Assembly: GCA_963829845.1 (NCBI GenBank)
Contig: CAWHKD010000024.1
Span: forward strand, 124,001-188,000
DNA: 64,000 bases
Source of the DNA: Gaiellasilicea sp963829845
Lineage (GTDB): Bacteria; Actinomycetota; Thermoleophilia; Gaiellales; Gaiellaceae
Reading direction: 5' to 3'
Shown here: piece after piece, positions 28,929-40,144 of the stretch
How the letters are laid out: every line of letters starts with the position of its first letter
Numbering within the stretch: position 1 is the first letter of the stretch
The notes under the pieces: generated by a model
The model's input: the letters and a program-made list of their open reading frames with translations, nothing else
Database searches by the model: none
Told to the model about the DNA's origin: nothing
Position numbers and translations under genes: made by a program

Positions 28929-29871
28929 GGTCGTGCTGCTCGGCCGCCTCCCGGGCGGCCGGGTTCGGAACGGGCAGCGCGGCGGCCTCGCGCAGGGCCG
29001 CCTCGAGCGCGTCCTCGTCGAGCGGGTCGACGAGCACGCCGGCGCCGGGCGGGACGAACTCGGGCGGCCCGCCGATGCGCGTCGCGACGACCGGGCGGCC
29101 GCTCGCGAGCGCCTCGAGCGCGGCCTGGCCGAACGGCTCGACGAGGCTCGGCTGGCAGAGCACGTCGGCCGCGGCGAGGTGGAGCGGGACGGCGTCGTGC
29201 GGTAGGTAGCCGGTGACGCTGACGCCGGGACGCCCCTCGAGCTGCGGCCGCAGCGGCCCGTCGCCGACGAACGTCAGCGTCCCTTCGCCCAGCCGGCCGA
29301 AGGCGCTCGCGAGCCGGACGACGTTCTTCCGCTCGATCAGCGAGCCGACGCAGACGAACGCGGGGCTCGGCCCCGGCGCGCGCTCGAGCACCCGGAACCG
29401 CTCCAGGTCGACGCCGCAGTCGACGACCTCGGTCTTCGCCGCGGCCGCCGGGATCGACGCGACGAGCCGCCGGCGCAGCCAGTCGGAGACCGCGATCACC
29501 TCCGCGGCGCCCTTGACGACGCGCCGGGCCGGCGGGCGCACGAACGGGTACTCGGTCAGGTTGGCGACGTCCTGCCCGTGCGCGGTGACGACGAGCGGCG
29601 CCCGCGCGGCCCGTGCCGCGAGCAGCCCCGAGAAGCCGGACGGGAAGAGGAAGTGCGCGTAGACGACGTCGGGCCGGAAGCTCCGCGCGGCCCGCACGGC
29701 CCGGCCCGCGAGCCTCGCGTGGCGCAGCTTGCCGCCGCCGCGCCGGTCGAGCACGACCCGCTCGAAGACGTGCCCTCGCGCGGTCAGCTCGCGCTCCAGG
29801 CCCTGGACGAAGACGCCGAAGTCGGGCGCCGCCGGCGAGGGGTACATCTGGGAGACGAGGAGGATGCGCAC
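28864..29871 (-). CDS. Glycosyltransferase family 4
   Basis: About 335 residues from GTG 29871 (RILLVSQMYPSPAAPDFG). The GT-B fold is shown by the N-terminal G-V-F-V-Q-G-L-E loop, a donor-side V-C-V-G-S-L-I-E-R-K-N and the E-x7-E motif in EPFGQAALEALASGRPVVA. It transfers a sugar from a nucleotide donor to a lipid or polysaccharide acceptor at the membrane. No neighbouring polysaccharide genes help define the product. Confidence 0.85.
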   Translation of the reverse strand: MRILLVSQMYPSPAAPDFGVFVQGLERELTARGHVFERVVLDRRGGGKLRHARLAGRAVRAARSFRPDVVYAHFLFPSGFSGLLAARAARAPLVVTAHGQDVANLTEYPFVRPPARRVVKGAAEVIAVSDWLRRRLVASIPAAAAKTEVVDCGVDLERFRVLERAPGPSPAFVCVGSLIERKNVVRLASAFGRLGEGTLTFVGDGPLRPQLEGRPGVSVTGYLPHDAVPLHLAAADVLCQPSLVEPFGQAALEALASGRPVVATRIGGPPEFVPPGAGVLVDPLDEDALEAALREAAALPVPNPAAREAAEQHDLRRQAARVEEILERAVRDRRA

Positions 29872-29895
29872 CGGCGCATCATCTAGGTTCTGGCC

Positions 29896-30879
29896 GTGGC
29901 CGAACCCGCAGTCAGAGTCGCCCAGCTGAACAAGACGTTCTTCGTCCCCGAGCGGGAGGCGGGCCTCCGCGCGTCCGTCAAGAGCCTCGTCCGCCGCAAG
30001 CATCGTGAGGTCCGCGCGGTCGACGACATCGTCTTCGAGGTCGGCCAGGGCGAGGTCGTCGGCTTTCTCGGCCCGAACGGCGCCGGCAAGACGACGACGC
30101 TGAAGATGCTCTCCGGGCTCCTCTACCCGACCTCCGGCGAGGCGCGCGTGCTCGGCCACGTCCCCTCGAAGCGCGAGCGCGAGTTCCTCCGCCGGATCAC
30201 GCTCGTGATGGGCAACCGCAACCAGCTCCAGTGGGACCTGCCCGCGCTGGACTCGTACGAGCTGAACCGGGCGATCTACCGGATCCCGCGTGCCGAGTTC
30301 ACGACCCTGCGCGACGAGCTGATCGAGCTGCTCGACGTCGACGACCTCGTCCGCAAGCCGGTGCGGAACCTCTCGCTCGGCGAGCGGATGAAGGTCGAGG
30401 TCGTCGGCTCGCTGCTGCACCGGCCGCAGGTGCTCTTCCTCGACGAGCCGACGATCGGGCTCGACGTGACGATGCAGAAGCGGATCCGCACCTTCATCGC
30501 CGAGTACAACCGCCGCTACGAGGCGACCGTCCTGCTGACGAGCCACTACATGGCCGACGTCGAGGCGCTCTGCAAGCGCGTCGTCGTCATCCACCACGGC
30601 AAGATCCTCTTCGACGGCCCGCTCGCCCGGCTCGGCGACCAGTTCGACGCCTACAAGACGCTCACGGTCGAGCTGGAGGATCTCTCCGCCGACCTCTCCG
30701 GGTACGGCGACGTGCTCGAGCGCGAGGACGGCCGCGTCAAGCTGCGCGTCCCGAAGGCGGAGACGGCGCGCATCACCGCCCGGCTGCTGGCCGAGCGCGA
30801 CATCGCCGACCTCACCGTCGAGGACCCGCCGATCGAGGACGTGATCGAGCTCGTCTTCGCGCAGGAGCGGCCGGAGTGA
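29896..30879 (+). CDS. ABC transporter ATP-binding protein (ABC-2 export type)
   Basis: A 327-residue ATPase from GTG 29896. Walker A is GPNGAGKTT, the signature LSLGERMK, Walker B VLFLDEPTIGLD and the switch SHYMAD. A C-terminal extension of about 90 residues is typical of the COG4586 ABC-2 exporters. It overlaps the first permease gene by 4 bases. With two permeases it should form a half-transporter dimer; the exported substrate is unknown. Confidence 0.9.
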   Translation: MAEPAVRVAQLNKTFFVPEREAGLRASVKSLVRRKHREVRAVDDIVFEVGQGEVVGFLGPNGAGKTTTLKMLSGLLYPTSGEARVLGHVPSKREREFLRRITLVMGNRNQLQWDLPALDSYELNRAIYRIPRAEFTTLRDELIELLDVDDLVRKPVRNLSLGERMKVEVVGSLLHRPQVLFLDEPTIGLDVTMQKRIRTFIAEYNRRYEATVLLTSHYMADVEALCKRVVVIHHGKILFDGPLARLGDQFDAYKTLTVELEDLSADLSGYGDVLEREDGRVKLRVPKAETARITARLLAERDIADLTVEDPPIEDVIELVFAQERPE

Positions 30880-31715
30880 GCACCGAGGTGAGCACCGTCG
30901 AGGAGGGGCGCTTCCGCTCCTACCTCGACTACTACCTCACCCGCGCCCGCACCCAGATCCAGTCGAACTTCCAGTACCGGGTCGCCACCTACATGTGGCT
31001 GATCGGGATGCTGGCGGAGCCGATCGTCTACCTCGTCGTCTGGACGACGATCGCCGAGCAGCAGGGCGGCTCGGTGCAGGGGATCACGACCGGCGAGTTC
31101 GCGGCGTACTACATCGTCTGGACGCTCGTCCGGAACATGAACATCGTCTTCACGCCGTACGGCTGGGAGTGGCGGATCCGCGAGGGCGAGCTCTCGGCGG
31201 CGCTGCTCCGCCCCCTCCACCCGATCCACGACGACATCGCGGGCTTCGCCGGCTGGAAGGTGGTCACGATCATCCTCTGGCTGCCCGATCGCGGCCGTGC
31301 TCTGGATCGCGTTCGATCCCTCGATCGACATCCGCGCGGCCGAGATCGCCGCGTTCAGCGTCGCGATCTGGGGCGCGTACCTGATCCGGACGATGTTCCT
31401 GACCTCGCTCGGGATGGTGACGTTCTGGACGACGCGCGTGAGCGCGCTCTTCGAGCTCGCGGTCGGGCTCGAGCTGCTCCTCTCCGGCCGGCTCGTGCCG
31501 CTGCCGCTGATGCCCGACTGGGCCGAGGACGTCGCGAACGTGCTCCCGTTCAAGTGGTCGTTCTACTTCCCGATCCAGACCCTCGTCGGCGACCTGTCGA
31601 ACCGGGAGCTGCTCGAGGGGCTCGGGATCCAGCTCCTCTGGATCGTCGCCCTGACGGGCTGTTCCTCGTCGTCTGGCGGTTCGCGATCAGGCGCTACTCG
31701 GCGGTCGGGAACTAG
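30876..31715 (+). CDS. ABC-2 type permease 1, two frameshifts
   Basis: About 279 residues with six hydrophobic segments, starting at GTG 30876. Motifs include YRVATYMWLIGMLAEPIVYL and AAYYIVWTLVRNMNIVFTPYGWE, as in COG4587-like permeases. An extra C near 31285 and a missing G near 31660 shift the frame and back, so the net frame is kept. It belongs between the ATPase and the second permease of the same export system. Confidence 0.8.
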   Translation: MSTEVSTVEEGRFRSYLDYYLTRARTQIQSNFQYRVATYMWLIGMLAEPIVYLVVWTTIAEQQGGSVQGITTGEFAAYYIVWTLVRNMNIVFTPYGWEWRIREGELSAALLRPLHPIHDDIAGFAGWKVVTIILWLPDRGRALDRVRSLDRHPRGRDRRVQRRDLGRVPDPDDVPDLARDGDVLDDARERALRARGRARAAPLRPARAAAADARLGRGRRERAPVQVVVLLPDPDPRRRPVEPGAARGARDPAPLDRRPDGLFLVVWRFAIRRYSAVGN

Positions 31716-31726
31716 GTGTTTCACTG

Positions 31727-32513
31727 ATGCGCATCGGCCGCCTCGCCTGGCTCTTCTTCAAGGTCGGCTCGCTGAACGAGCTCCAGTACCGGGCGAACTT
31801 CTTCATCCAGCTGCTGCAGTCGGCGGTCTCGGTCGGCGTCGCGCTCGTCGTCCTCGCGCTCGTCTACTCGCAGACGACCGAGCTCAACGGCTGGAGCGAG
31901 TCGGAGCTGATGATCGTGCTCGGGATCCAGATCCTGCTCGGCGGGGTGATCCGGACGACGATCCAGCCGAACATGCAGCGGCTGATGGAGGACGTGCGCG
32001 ACGGCAAGCTCGACTTCGCGCTGACGAAGCCGGAGGACTCGCAGGTGCTGGTCAGCATTCGCAACGTCCAGATCTGGCGCGCGGTCGACGTGATCGCGGG
32101 CGCCGCCGTGCTCGCGTACGGGATCGACGGGCTCGACGCGGGCGTCGGGATCGGCGACGTGGCTCCTGTTCCTCGGCCTGCTGCTGCTCGGCGCGGTCAC
32201 GATCTACTGCTTCTGGCTCGTGATCGCGACGCTGGCGTTCTGGATCGTCAACGTCTGGGAGATCATCGAGCTCTTCGACGGCATCTACCAGGCCGGCCGC
32301 TGGCCGACGTCGATCTTCCCGGGCTGGCTGCGCTTCGGCGTCACCTTCATCTTCCCGCTCGCCTTCGCGATCACCGTGCCCGCGGAGGCGATCACCTCGC
32401 GGCTCGAGTGGTCGACCGTCGGGATCGCGATCGGCTTCGCCGTCGTGCTCTTCGCCTTCACGCGCTGGTGGTGGGGCTTCGGCCTGCGCCGCTACTCGGG
32501 CGCGTCGGCCTGA
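31727..32513 (+). CDS. ABC-2 type permease 2, one frameshift
   Basis: About 262 residues from ATG 31727 (MRIGRLAWLFFKVGSLNELQ) with six hydrophobic segments, COG3694-like. An extra base near 32160 breaks the frame after GVGIGDV; the rest runs from LLFLGLLLLGAVTIYCFWL to the C-terminus. It pairs with permease 1 and the ATPase in one operon. Its stop lies one base from the convergent mutase gene's stop. Confidence 0.8.
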
Positions 32514-32514
32514 G

Positions 32515-34058
<1,544 letters not shown>

Positions 34059-34082
34059 GGAGCGGATGCTACGCGGCCGGTT

Positions 34083-34741
34083 CTAGAGCACGCCGCCGCA
34101 GCCCTCGATCGCCTCGAGCGCGATCCGGCGCCCGGTGCAGATGTGCGCCCTGATCGCCGCGCGCGCCGCCTCGAGGTCGCCGGCCTCGTACGCGTCGACG
34201 ATCGCGCCGTGCTCGGTCGGCAGGTACGAGCCGCCCTCGAGCTTGCCGCCGCGGATCACCTGCATCATCAGGTTGACCGAGAGCTCGCGGTAGAAGCGCG
34301 AGAGCAGCGCGTTGCCGGCGAGGTCGACCTGGTGCTCGTGGAAGGCGGCGTTCGCGCAGTCCCACTCGGTGTGCGAGACCGCCTCGGCGGTCGCCTCGTG
34401 CAGCTCGCGGAAGCGGCGCAGCTCGCCGCGGCCGACGTTGCCGACCGCGGTCTCGGCCGCCTGCAGCTCGAGCGCGAGCCGGACGTCGTAGCCCTCGGCG
34501 ATCGCCGCGTCGGTCAGCGGGCTGACGTAGTAGCCGCGCCGGGACTTGACGGTCAGGAGGCCCTCGGCGACGAGCCGCGTCAACGCGTGATGGACCGGGC
34601 TGCGCGAGACGCCGAGCGTCGCCGCCAGCTCGTGCAGGCTCACCTTCTCGCCCGGGCCGAGCTCGCGCGTCACAGCCGCGACTTCAGCGTCTCGTAGACG
34701 CGGTCGTTCAGATTCGTCCTGGCCGGCGCGGAGACGGACAT
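34083..34741 (-). CDS. GntR-family regulator with FCD domain, one frameshift
   Basis: It starts MSVSAPARTNLNDRVYETLKSRL at ATG 34741. One missing G near 34673 (CTGTGACG instead of CTGGTGACG) breaks the frame. The winged helix continues LHELAATLGVSRSPVHHAL, then the FCD helical domain follows with metal-binding His residues in FHEHQVDLAG and E-H-G-A-I-V-D-A. FCD regulators bind small acids and control metabolic operons. It lies next to the mutase gene, which it may control. Confidence 0.8.
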
Positions 34742-34805
34742 GAGCCATACGTAACATGACACGTGCCGCGAGGCAACCCGAGCGGCGCGCGGCTACGCTC
34801 ACGCG

Positions 34806-35448
34806 ATGCAGGTGAGCATCCGACTCTTCGCCGGCCTGCGCGAGCGCGCCGGCACCGGCGCCCGCACAGCTCGACCTCACCGACGGCGCCACGCTCGGGG
34901 ACGTCTGGCCCGCGCTCGGCCTCGGCGACGAGCCGTCCGGCCTCCTCTACGCGGTCAACAAGCGCTACGCCGACGAGCGCGACGACGCGCTCGCGGAGGG
35001 CGACGAGGTGGCGCTGATCCCGCCCGTCTCCGGCGGCGACTTCCGCGTCACCGCCGAGCCGCTCTCGCTCGACGCGGTCGTGCGCGAGGTGCAGCGCGAC
35101 GAGGCGGGCGCGGTCGCGACCTTCCTCGGCACCGTCCGCAACCGCTCGCGCGACCGGAACGTGCTCTATCTCGAGTACGAGGCCTACGAGGGGATGGCGG
35201 AGCAGACGATGGCCGAGCTCGCGCGCGAGCTCGCCGAGCGCCACGAGCTGCTCGCGGTCGCGATCCACCATCGCGTCGGCCGGGTCGAGATCGGCGAGCC
35301 GAGTGTGGCGATCGCCGTCTCCTCCCCGCACCGGGCCGCCGCGCTCGCCGCCTGCAAGGAGGCGATCGACACGCTCAAGGGAACGGTGCCGCTCTGGAAG
35401 AAGGAGGTCTACGAGGGCGGCGAGGAGTGGATCGGACAGGGCTCGTGA
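34806..35448 (+). CDS. Fused MoaD-MoaE molybdopterin synthase (MoaX-like), one frameshift
   Basis: Residues 1-80 are MoaD (MQVSIRLFAGLRERAG to ALIPPVSGG). The same frame continues without a stop into MoaE (FRVTAEPLSLDAVVREV, FLGTVRNRSR, LEYEAYEGMA, VPLWKKEVYE). A one-base insertion near 34865 breaks the MoaD part. In normal MoaD the terminal Gly-Gly is thiocarboxylated; here it is internal (PPVSGGDF). The mycobacterial MoaX fusion is known to be cleaved after expression. The enzyme converts precursor Z to molybdopterin. Confidence 0.85.
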
Positions 35449-35502
35449 GCAATAGCCTCCAGAAACTGACTCCTCAGTCCGTAACTGCGGACCCTGAGCG
35501 CG

Positions 35503-36339
35503 GTGAGCTACGACCCGTACGCGCCGCGCGAGGCCGAGGAGCCCGAATACCAGTACTCGCCGGTCAAGCGGCCGACGACCCTGCGCGACATCCTGCGCAA
35601 GCTCTGGGCGCCGATCGTCGCGCTCGGGTTCCTGCTCTGGAAGCTCAAGTTCATCTTCGCGGCGATCTTCAAGTTCAAGCTCTTCACCGTCGCCGGCTCG
35701 ATGCTCATCTCGATCGGCGCGTACGCGCTCCTCTGGGGCTGGCAGTTCGCGGTCGGCTTCGTCCTGCTGCTGCTCGTGCACGAGCTCGGCCATGTCGCTG
35801 AGGCGAAGCGGCAGGGGCTGCCGGTGTCGGCGCCGATGTTCATCCCCTTCCTCGGCGCGCTGATCACGCTCAAGCAACTGCCCGACGACGCGTGGAACGA
35901 GGCAAAAGTCGCGATTGCCGGCCCGATCATCGGCGGCCTCGGCGCGCTCGCGACTTGGGGGCTCGGCGAGTACTTCGACTCGGAGCTCCTGGTCGCGCTC
36001 GCGTTCACCGGGTTCTTCCTCAACCTCTTCAACCTCGCGCCGATCTCGCCGCTCGACGGCGGCCGCATCGTCGCCGCCATCCACCCAGCCCTCTGGGTCG
36101 TCGGTCTCGTACTCCTGCTCGGGCTGACGATCGTGTCGCCGAACCCGATCCTGATTCTGATCCTCGTCCTCGGCGGGCTCGAGTCGTGGCGGCGCTGGCA
36201 GCACCGCAACATGCCGCAGAACGAGGCGTACTACCGCGTCAGCCCGCGGCGGCGGGTGATCGCCGGGGTCGCGTACATCGTGCTCGCGGCGCTCCTGACG
36301 CTCGGCATGAGCGGCAGCTACGTCGAACGGGACATCTAG
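35503..36339 (+). CDS. Site-2 protease family metalloprotease (M50)
   Basis: A 278-residue membrane protein from GTG 35503. The zinc site is VHELGHVAEAK near residue 100, with the second motif NLAPISPLDGGR near 185 supplying the third ligand. Five to six hydrophobic segments surround them. Such proteases cut substrates within the membrane, often anti-sigma factors. The stop overlaps the start of the LOG-family gene. Its substrate is unknown. Confidence 0.85.
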   Translation: MSYDPYAPREAEEPEYQYSPVKRPTTLRDILRKLWAPIVALGFLLWKLKFIFAAIFKFKLFTVAGSMLISIGAYALLWGWQFAVGFVLLLLVHELGHVAEAKRQGLPVSAPMFIPFLGALITLKQLPDDAWNEAKVAIAGPIIGGLGALATWGLGEYFDSELLVALAFTGFFLNLFNLAPISPLDGGRIVAAIHPALWVVGLVLLLGLTIVSPNPILILILVLGGLESWRRWQHRNMPQNEAYYRVSPRRRVIAGVAYIVLAALLTLGMSGSYVERDI

Positions 36340-37047
36340 TGGGTGCCGACGAGCGTCGGATGCTCGAGCGGACGCACGAGGACCTCGCAAGCGACGTCGC
36401 CATCATCGCCTCCGAGTTCCTCGGCGGCTTCCAGAAGGTGCTCGAGATCGACCGGCCGGCGGTCTCGATCTTCGGCTCGGCGCGCGTCGGTGAGGACAGC
36501 CGCCCTTACGAGCAGGCTCGCGCGACCGCGAGGCTCTTCGCCGAGGCGCACTTCGCCGTCGTCACCGGCGGCGGCCCCGGCGTGATGGAGGCGGCGAACC
36601 GCGGCTGCAAGGAGGGCGGCGGCCTTTCGGTCGGGTTCAACATCGCGCTCCCGCACGAGCAGGGGATCAATCCCTACTGCGACATCTCGATGACGTTCAA
36701 GCACTTCTACGCCCGCAAGACGATGTTCGTGAAGGCGGCCGAGGGGTTCGTCATCTTCCCCGGCGGGTTCGGCACGCTCGACGAGGCCTTCGAGGCGCTG
36801 ACGCTGATCCAGACGGGCAAGGTGCTCAACTTTCCCGGTCGTCCTCTTCGATCGCACGTACTGGCGGGAGCTGCTCGACTGGGTCAACGGGAGGCTGCTC
36901 CCGGACGGGATGATCTCGCCCGATGACGTCGAGTTCCTGCACGTGACCGACGAACCGGCGGAGGCGGTCCGGATCGTGGTCGAGAGCTACGACGCGCGCA
37001 ATTCGGTCGAGTCGCCGGCCGAGCCGGAGAAGGCCGACGCGCAGTAA
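36339..37047 (+). CDS. LOG-family (lysine decarboxylase-like) protein, one frameshift
   Basis: About 235 residues from GTG 36339. It has the Rossmann motif GGGPGVMEAANRG and the active-site motif FPGGFGTLDEAFE, the signature of TIGR00730/LOG proteins, which remove ribose phosphate from nucleotides such as cytokinin precursors. An extra C near 36840 (CCCGG) breaks the frame; the rest runs VVLFDRTYW to EPEKADAQ. It overlaps the protease gene by one base. Confidence 0.8.
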
Positions 37048-37060
37048 GTTGCCGTCGCAT

Positions 37061-37090
37061 GATCAGCATCCGCTCTCGCGGACGCTGATC
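37061..37090. terminator. Hairpin between convergent genes
   Basis: GATCAGCATCCGC, loop TCTC, then GCGGACGCTGATC: a 13-base stem with one mismatch, followed by a second GC-rich stem around GGGGCCGCGTTCGCGGCCC. It probably terminates the LOG-family operon, possibly the VanW gene too. Confidence 0.5.
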
Positions 37091-37146
37091 GCGCAGACCC
37101 CTAAAGGGGCCGCGTTCGCGGCCCGGCTCGGGCTCCACGTGCGGTC

Positions 37147-38826
37147 TTACACGCGCGGCAGCACGAAGTACGGGCCGGGGATCGAGCGGCCGGGGCCGTA
37201 GATCGCGGTCGGGCCGACGGCGATGTAGGCGCTCCCCGTCGCGTCCTGTCGCAGCAGCTTCCCGTGCTCGTAGACCTTGCGGTTGACGGTGACGTCGAAC
37301 CCCGCCTGGTTCGAGCCTGCGACCGTCCGGACGGAGCCGCGGGGCGCGTAGGGATCGAGCGCGTAGGTCGTCTTCGGCGTGCGCCAGTTCGTCCGCTCGC
37401 TCGTCGATGTGACGACCCGGCGGCCGGGATCGGTGCCGTAAAAGCTGAAGGTGAGCGTCGAGTTCGTGTAGCGCGTCTTGATCAGGATCCCGGTCTTCAG
37501 GTCGTTCCTGAAGACGAAGTCGGGGCCGCCCCAGGAGACGGTGGCGTCGCGGCCCATCGGGTAGTGCGAGATGTAGAAGCTGTGGTTGTGGCGTTCGACG
37601 ATCGGGAGCCCGAGCTCGAAGGCGTTGTTGAAGAGCGTCGTCGCGGTCTGGCAGACGCCGCCGCCGATCGCCGGCAGGAGCAGCGAGCCGATGATCATCT
37701 GCCCCTCGCGGAAGCCGCGCTCGACGGTGCGTGGGCCGACCCTGTCGTTGAAGGAGAACGTGTCGCCCGGCCTGATCACGGTGCCGTCGATGTACTGCGC
37801 CATCAGCTGGACGTTGTGGATCCGGTTCGAGGACGACGTGCCCATGTCGGTCGTGAACGTGGAGATCTGCTGCCGGATGCCGAGCCTCTCCGCCTCGCGG
37901 GTCGTCAGATCGGCGCGGGTCTGCTTCAGGCGCAGCGAGGCCTGGTGGACCGGCGCTGCAGCTGCAGCGGCGATCGAGTCGGCTGCCCAGCGGCCGTCGA
38001 CGGCGAGACCCGGGCGTGAGGGCTGAACACGGACGTTCTTCCCATCGACGACGAAGCGGGCGTTGACGGCTCGAGCCCGCCACGGCGCGAGCATCGGCTC
38101 AACGGCCTTGGCGACCCGTCGCGGGTGGAACGAGATGCGGAAGCGATCGCCGTCGGGGCGGAAGCGGAGCAGCTTCGCGAGCCGCTCGCTCGGAAGCGAG
38201 CCGACGTCCTCACCCTTGAACGCGAGTGTGACCGGCTCGTCGATCAGGGTATTGGCCTCCGCAACCGCGGCTTCAGCGGCGTCGGTCGTCAACTCCGGCT
38301 CGACGTGGGTCAGCGCCGGCGTCAGGGTGCGCGCACCGGTCAGGGACGCCTTGGCCAGCGAGTCGGCCAGCCGGGTCGGGTCGACCGCGTCGCCAGGGCG
38401 GGACGGGATGACGCGGAAGTCACTGTGGGCGACAACCTGGGCGCGGCGCGGTTTCGGCAGTGCCGCGGAGACTCGCGCGGCGACCTCCTCGAGCCCGTGG
38501 CGGGGGACGAGAACCGGATCGACGACCCGCGTCGGCGGGCTTGGATCGACGAGCTGGCGCATCCTGCCGGTGAAGCTGCTCCGGCCCGCGTCCCAGAGCG
38601 CCTGGTCGGTCGCCGCCCCGTCGAGCCGGAGGACCTCGTCCGGCCGGACCTCGTACGCCTTGCCGCCGACGAGTATGCGCACCGGAGTCCCCAGCTTCGC
38701 CTCGCGAAGCTGGACGCCCGGGAGCGGCCTGTCCCAGTAGTACGCATCACGTGCCGCCACGGTGGCGCCGGCCAGCCCGGCCACGCAGGCGAGCACGGCG
38801 ACAGTGATCACCCACACGCGTCTCAC
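37147..38826 (-). CDS. VanW family protein
   Basis: About 559 residues from GTG 38826 with one N-terminal membrane anchor (VWVITVAVLACVAGLAGATV). Two putative peptidoglycan-binding (PG_binding_4/YoaR-like) segments occupy about residues 50-340. The VanW domain follows (NVQLMAQYIDGTVIRPGDTFSFNDRVGPRT, IIGSLLLPAIGGGVCQTATTL, HNHSFYISHYPMGRDATVSWG). It probably acts outside the membrane on cell-wall polymers; the chemistry is not established. It is divergent from selA. Confidence 0.85.
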   Translation of the reverse strand: MRRVWVITVAVLACVAGLAGATVAARDAYYWDRPLPGVQLREAKLGTPVRILVGGKAYEVRPDEVLRLDGAATDQALWDAGRSSFTGRMRQLVDPSPPTRVVDPVLVPRHGLEEVAARVSAALPKPRRAQVVAHSDFRVIPSRPGDAVDPTRLADSLAKASLTGARTLTPALTHVEPELTTDAAEAAVAEANTLIDEPVTLAFKGEDVGSLPSERLAKLLRFRPDGDRFRISFHPRRVAKAVEPMLAPWRARAVNARFVVDGKNVRVQPSRPGLAVDGRWAADSIAAAAAAPVHQASLRLKQTRADLTTREAERLGIRQQISTFTTDMGTSSSNRIHNVQLMAQYIDGTVIRPGDTFSFNDRVGPRTVERGFREGQMIIGSLLLPAIGGGVCQTATTLFNNAFELGLPIVERHNHSFYISHYPMGRDATVSWGGPDFVFRNDLKTGILIKTRYTNSTLTFSFYGTDPGRRVVTSTSERTNWRTPKTTYALDPYAPRGSVRTVAGSNQAGFDVTVNRKVYEHGKLLRQDATGSAYIAVGPTAIYGPGRSIPGPYFVLPRV

Positions 38827-38869
38827 AGACCTCAAAAGTAGCCGCTGAGGCCGGATTACACTCAAATCC

Positions 38870-40144
38870 GTGAGGTTGCGCGATCTTCCCTCCGTCGACG
38901 AGCTCGTCCGCGGCACGCACGACTCGCTCGCGGTCGCCGCCGCCCGCGACGTCCTCGAGCGCGCGCGGGAGGAGATCCGCGCCGGCGCGGAGCCGGGCGA
39001 TCTGCCGGCGCGCCTCGCCGAGGCGCTCGCCGCGGCGCGGCGGCACGCACTTCGCCGTGTTCTCAACGCGACCGGTGTGATCGTGCACACGAACCTCGGC
39101 CGCGCACCGCTGGCGCGGGCCGCGCTCGACCGAATCGCCGACGTCGGCGGCTTCTCCAACCTCGAGTACGACCTCTCCTCCGGCTCGCGCGGCTCGCGCC
39201 AGGATCACCTGGCGCCGCTCCTACGGCGCCTGACCGGCGCCGAGTCCGCGATCGTCGTCAACAACAACGCCGCCGCGTTGCTGCTCGCGCTCGCCGCGCT
39301 CGCGGAGGGCCGTGAGGTTGTCGTCTCGCGCGGCGAGCTGATCGAGATCGGGGACGGCTTCCGGATCCCGGACCTGCTCGCCCGCTCGGGCGCGCGGCTG
39401 GTCGAGGTCGGGACGACGAACCGGACGCGGGCCGCCGACTACGAGCGGACGATCGGGCCCGACACAGGTCTCCTGCTCCGCGTCCACCAGTCGAACTTCC
39501 GCGTCGTCGGCTTCACCGAGCAGCCGCGGCTCGACGAGCTCGCGGCCGTCGCGCGCCGCCACGACCTGCCCCTTCTCGACGACCTCGGCTCGGGCGCGCT
39601 CGTCGACGTCGAGGGCGAGCCGACGCCGGCGGCATCACTTGCCGCGGGCGCCGATCTCGTCTGCTTCTCCGGCGACAAGCTGCTCGGGGGCCCGCAGGCG
39701 GGGATCGTCGTCGGCCGCTCCAACCTGGTCGAGCAGCTGCGCCGGCATCCTCTCCACCGCGCCCTGCGCTCGGACAAGCTGACGCTCGCAGCGCTGGAGG
39801 GAACGCTCGCGCTCTACCGCGACCGGCCGGACGAGATCCCGGTGCTGCGGATGCTGCGCGAGCCGGCCGAGGCCGTGCGCCGCCGGGCGGAGCGGCTGGC
39901 AGGCGCGACCGGGGGCACAGTCGAGGAGACCGTCGCGCGCGTCGGCGGCGGCGCGTTGCCGCTGGCCGAGCTGCCGAGCTTCGCCTGTGCCGTCGAGGAG
40001 GAGCTGGCCGCCTCCCTCCGCGTGCACGAGCCGCCGGTGATCGCCGTCGTCCGCGACGGGCGCACGCTGCTCGACTGCCGGACGCTCACCGACGACGAGG
40101 CCGACGAGGTCGCGAAGGGGGTCGCCGCGTGCCGGTCACGGTAG
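38870..40144 (+). CDS. selA: L-seryl-tRNA(Sec) selenium transferase
   Basis: A 424-residue PLP enzyme from GTG 38870. LNATGVIVHTNLGRAPL, SNLEYDL and FSGDKLLGGPQAGI (PLP-binding Lys near residue 265) are SelA hallmarks. It converts Ser-tRNA(Sec) into Sec-tRNA(Sec) using selenophosphate. It overlaps selB by 16 bases, the standard selAB operon. tRNA-Sec is found 7 kb downstream; selD is not in the window. Confidence 0.95.
   Translation: MRLRDLPSVDELVRGTHDSLAVAAARDVLERAREEIRAGAEPGDLPARLAEALAAARRHALRRVLNATGVIVHTNLGRAPLARAALDRIADVGGFSNLEYDLSSGSRGSRQDHLAPLLRRLTGAESAIVVNNNAAALLLALAALAEGREVVVSRGELIEIGDGFRIPDLLARSGARLVEVGTTNRTRAADYERTIGPDTGLLLRVHQSNFRVVGFTEQPRLDELAAVARRHDLPLLDDLGSGALVDVEGEPTPAASLAAGADLVCFSGDKLLGGPQAGIVVGRSNLVEQLRRHPLHRALRSDKLTLAALEGTLALYRDRPDEIPVLRMLREPAEAVRRRAERLAGATGGTVEETVARVGGGALPLAELPSFACAVEEELAASLRVHEPPVIAVVRDGRTLLDCRTLTDDEADEVAKGVAACRSR

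Noticed and set aside
34671..34680. In-frame TGA in the GntR regulator as a second selenocysteine codon
   Set aside because: After the TGA the same frame does not continue the GntR domain; the continuation is in another frame, so a one-base loss explains it. A Sec in a DNA-binding helix would also make no sense.
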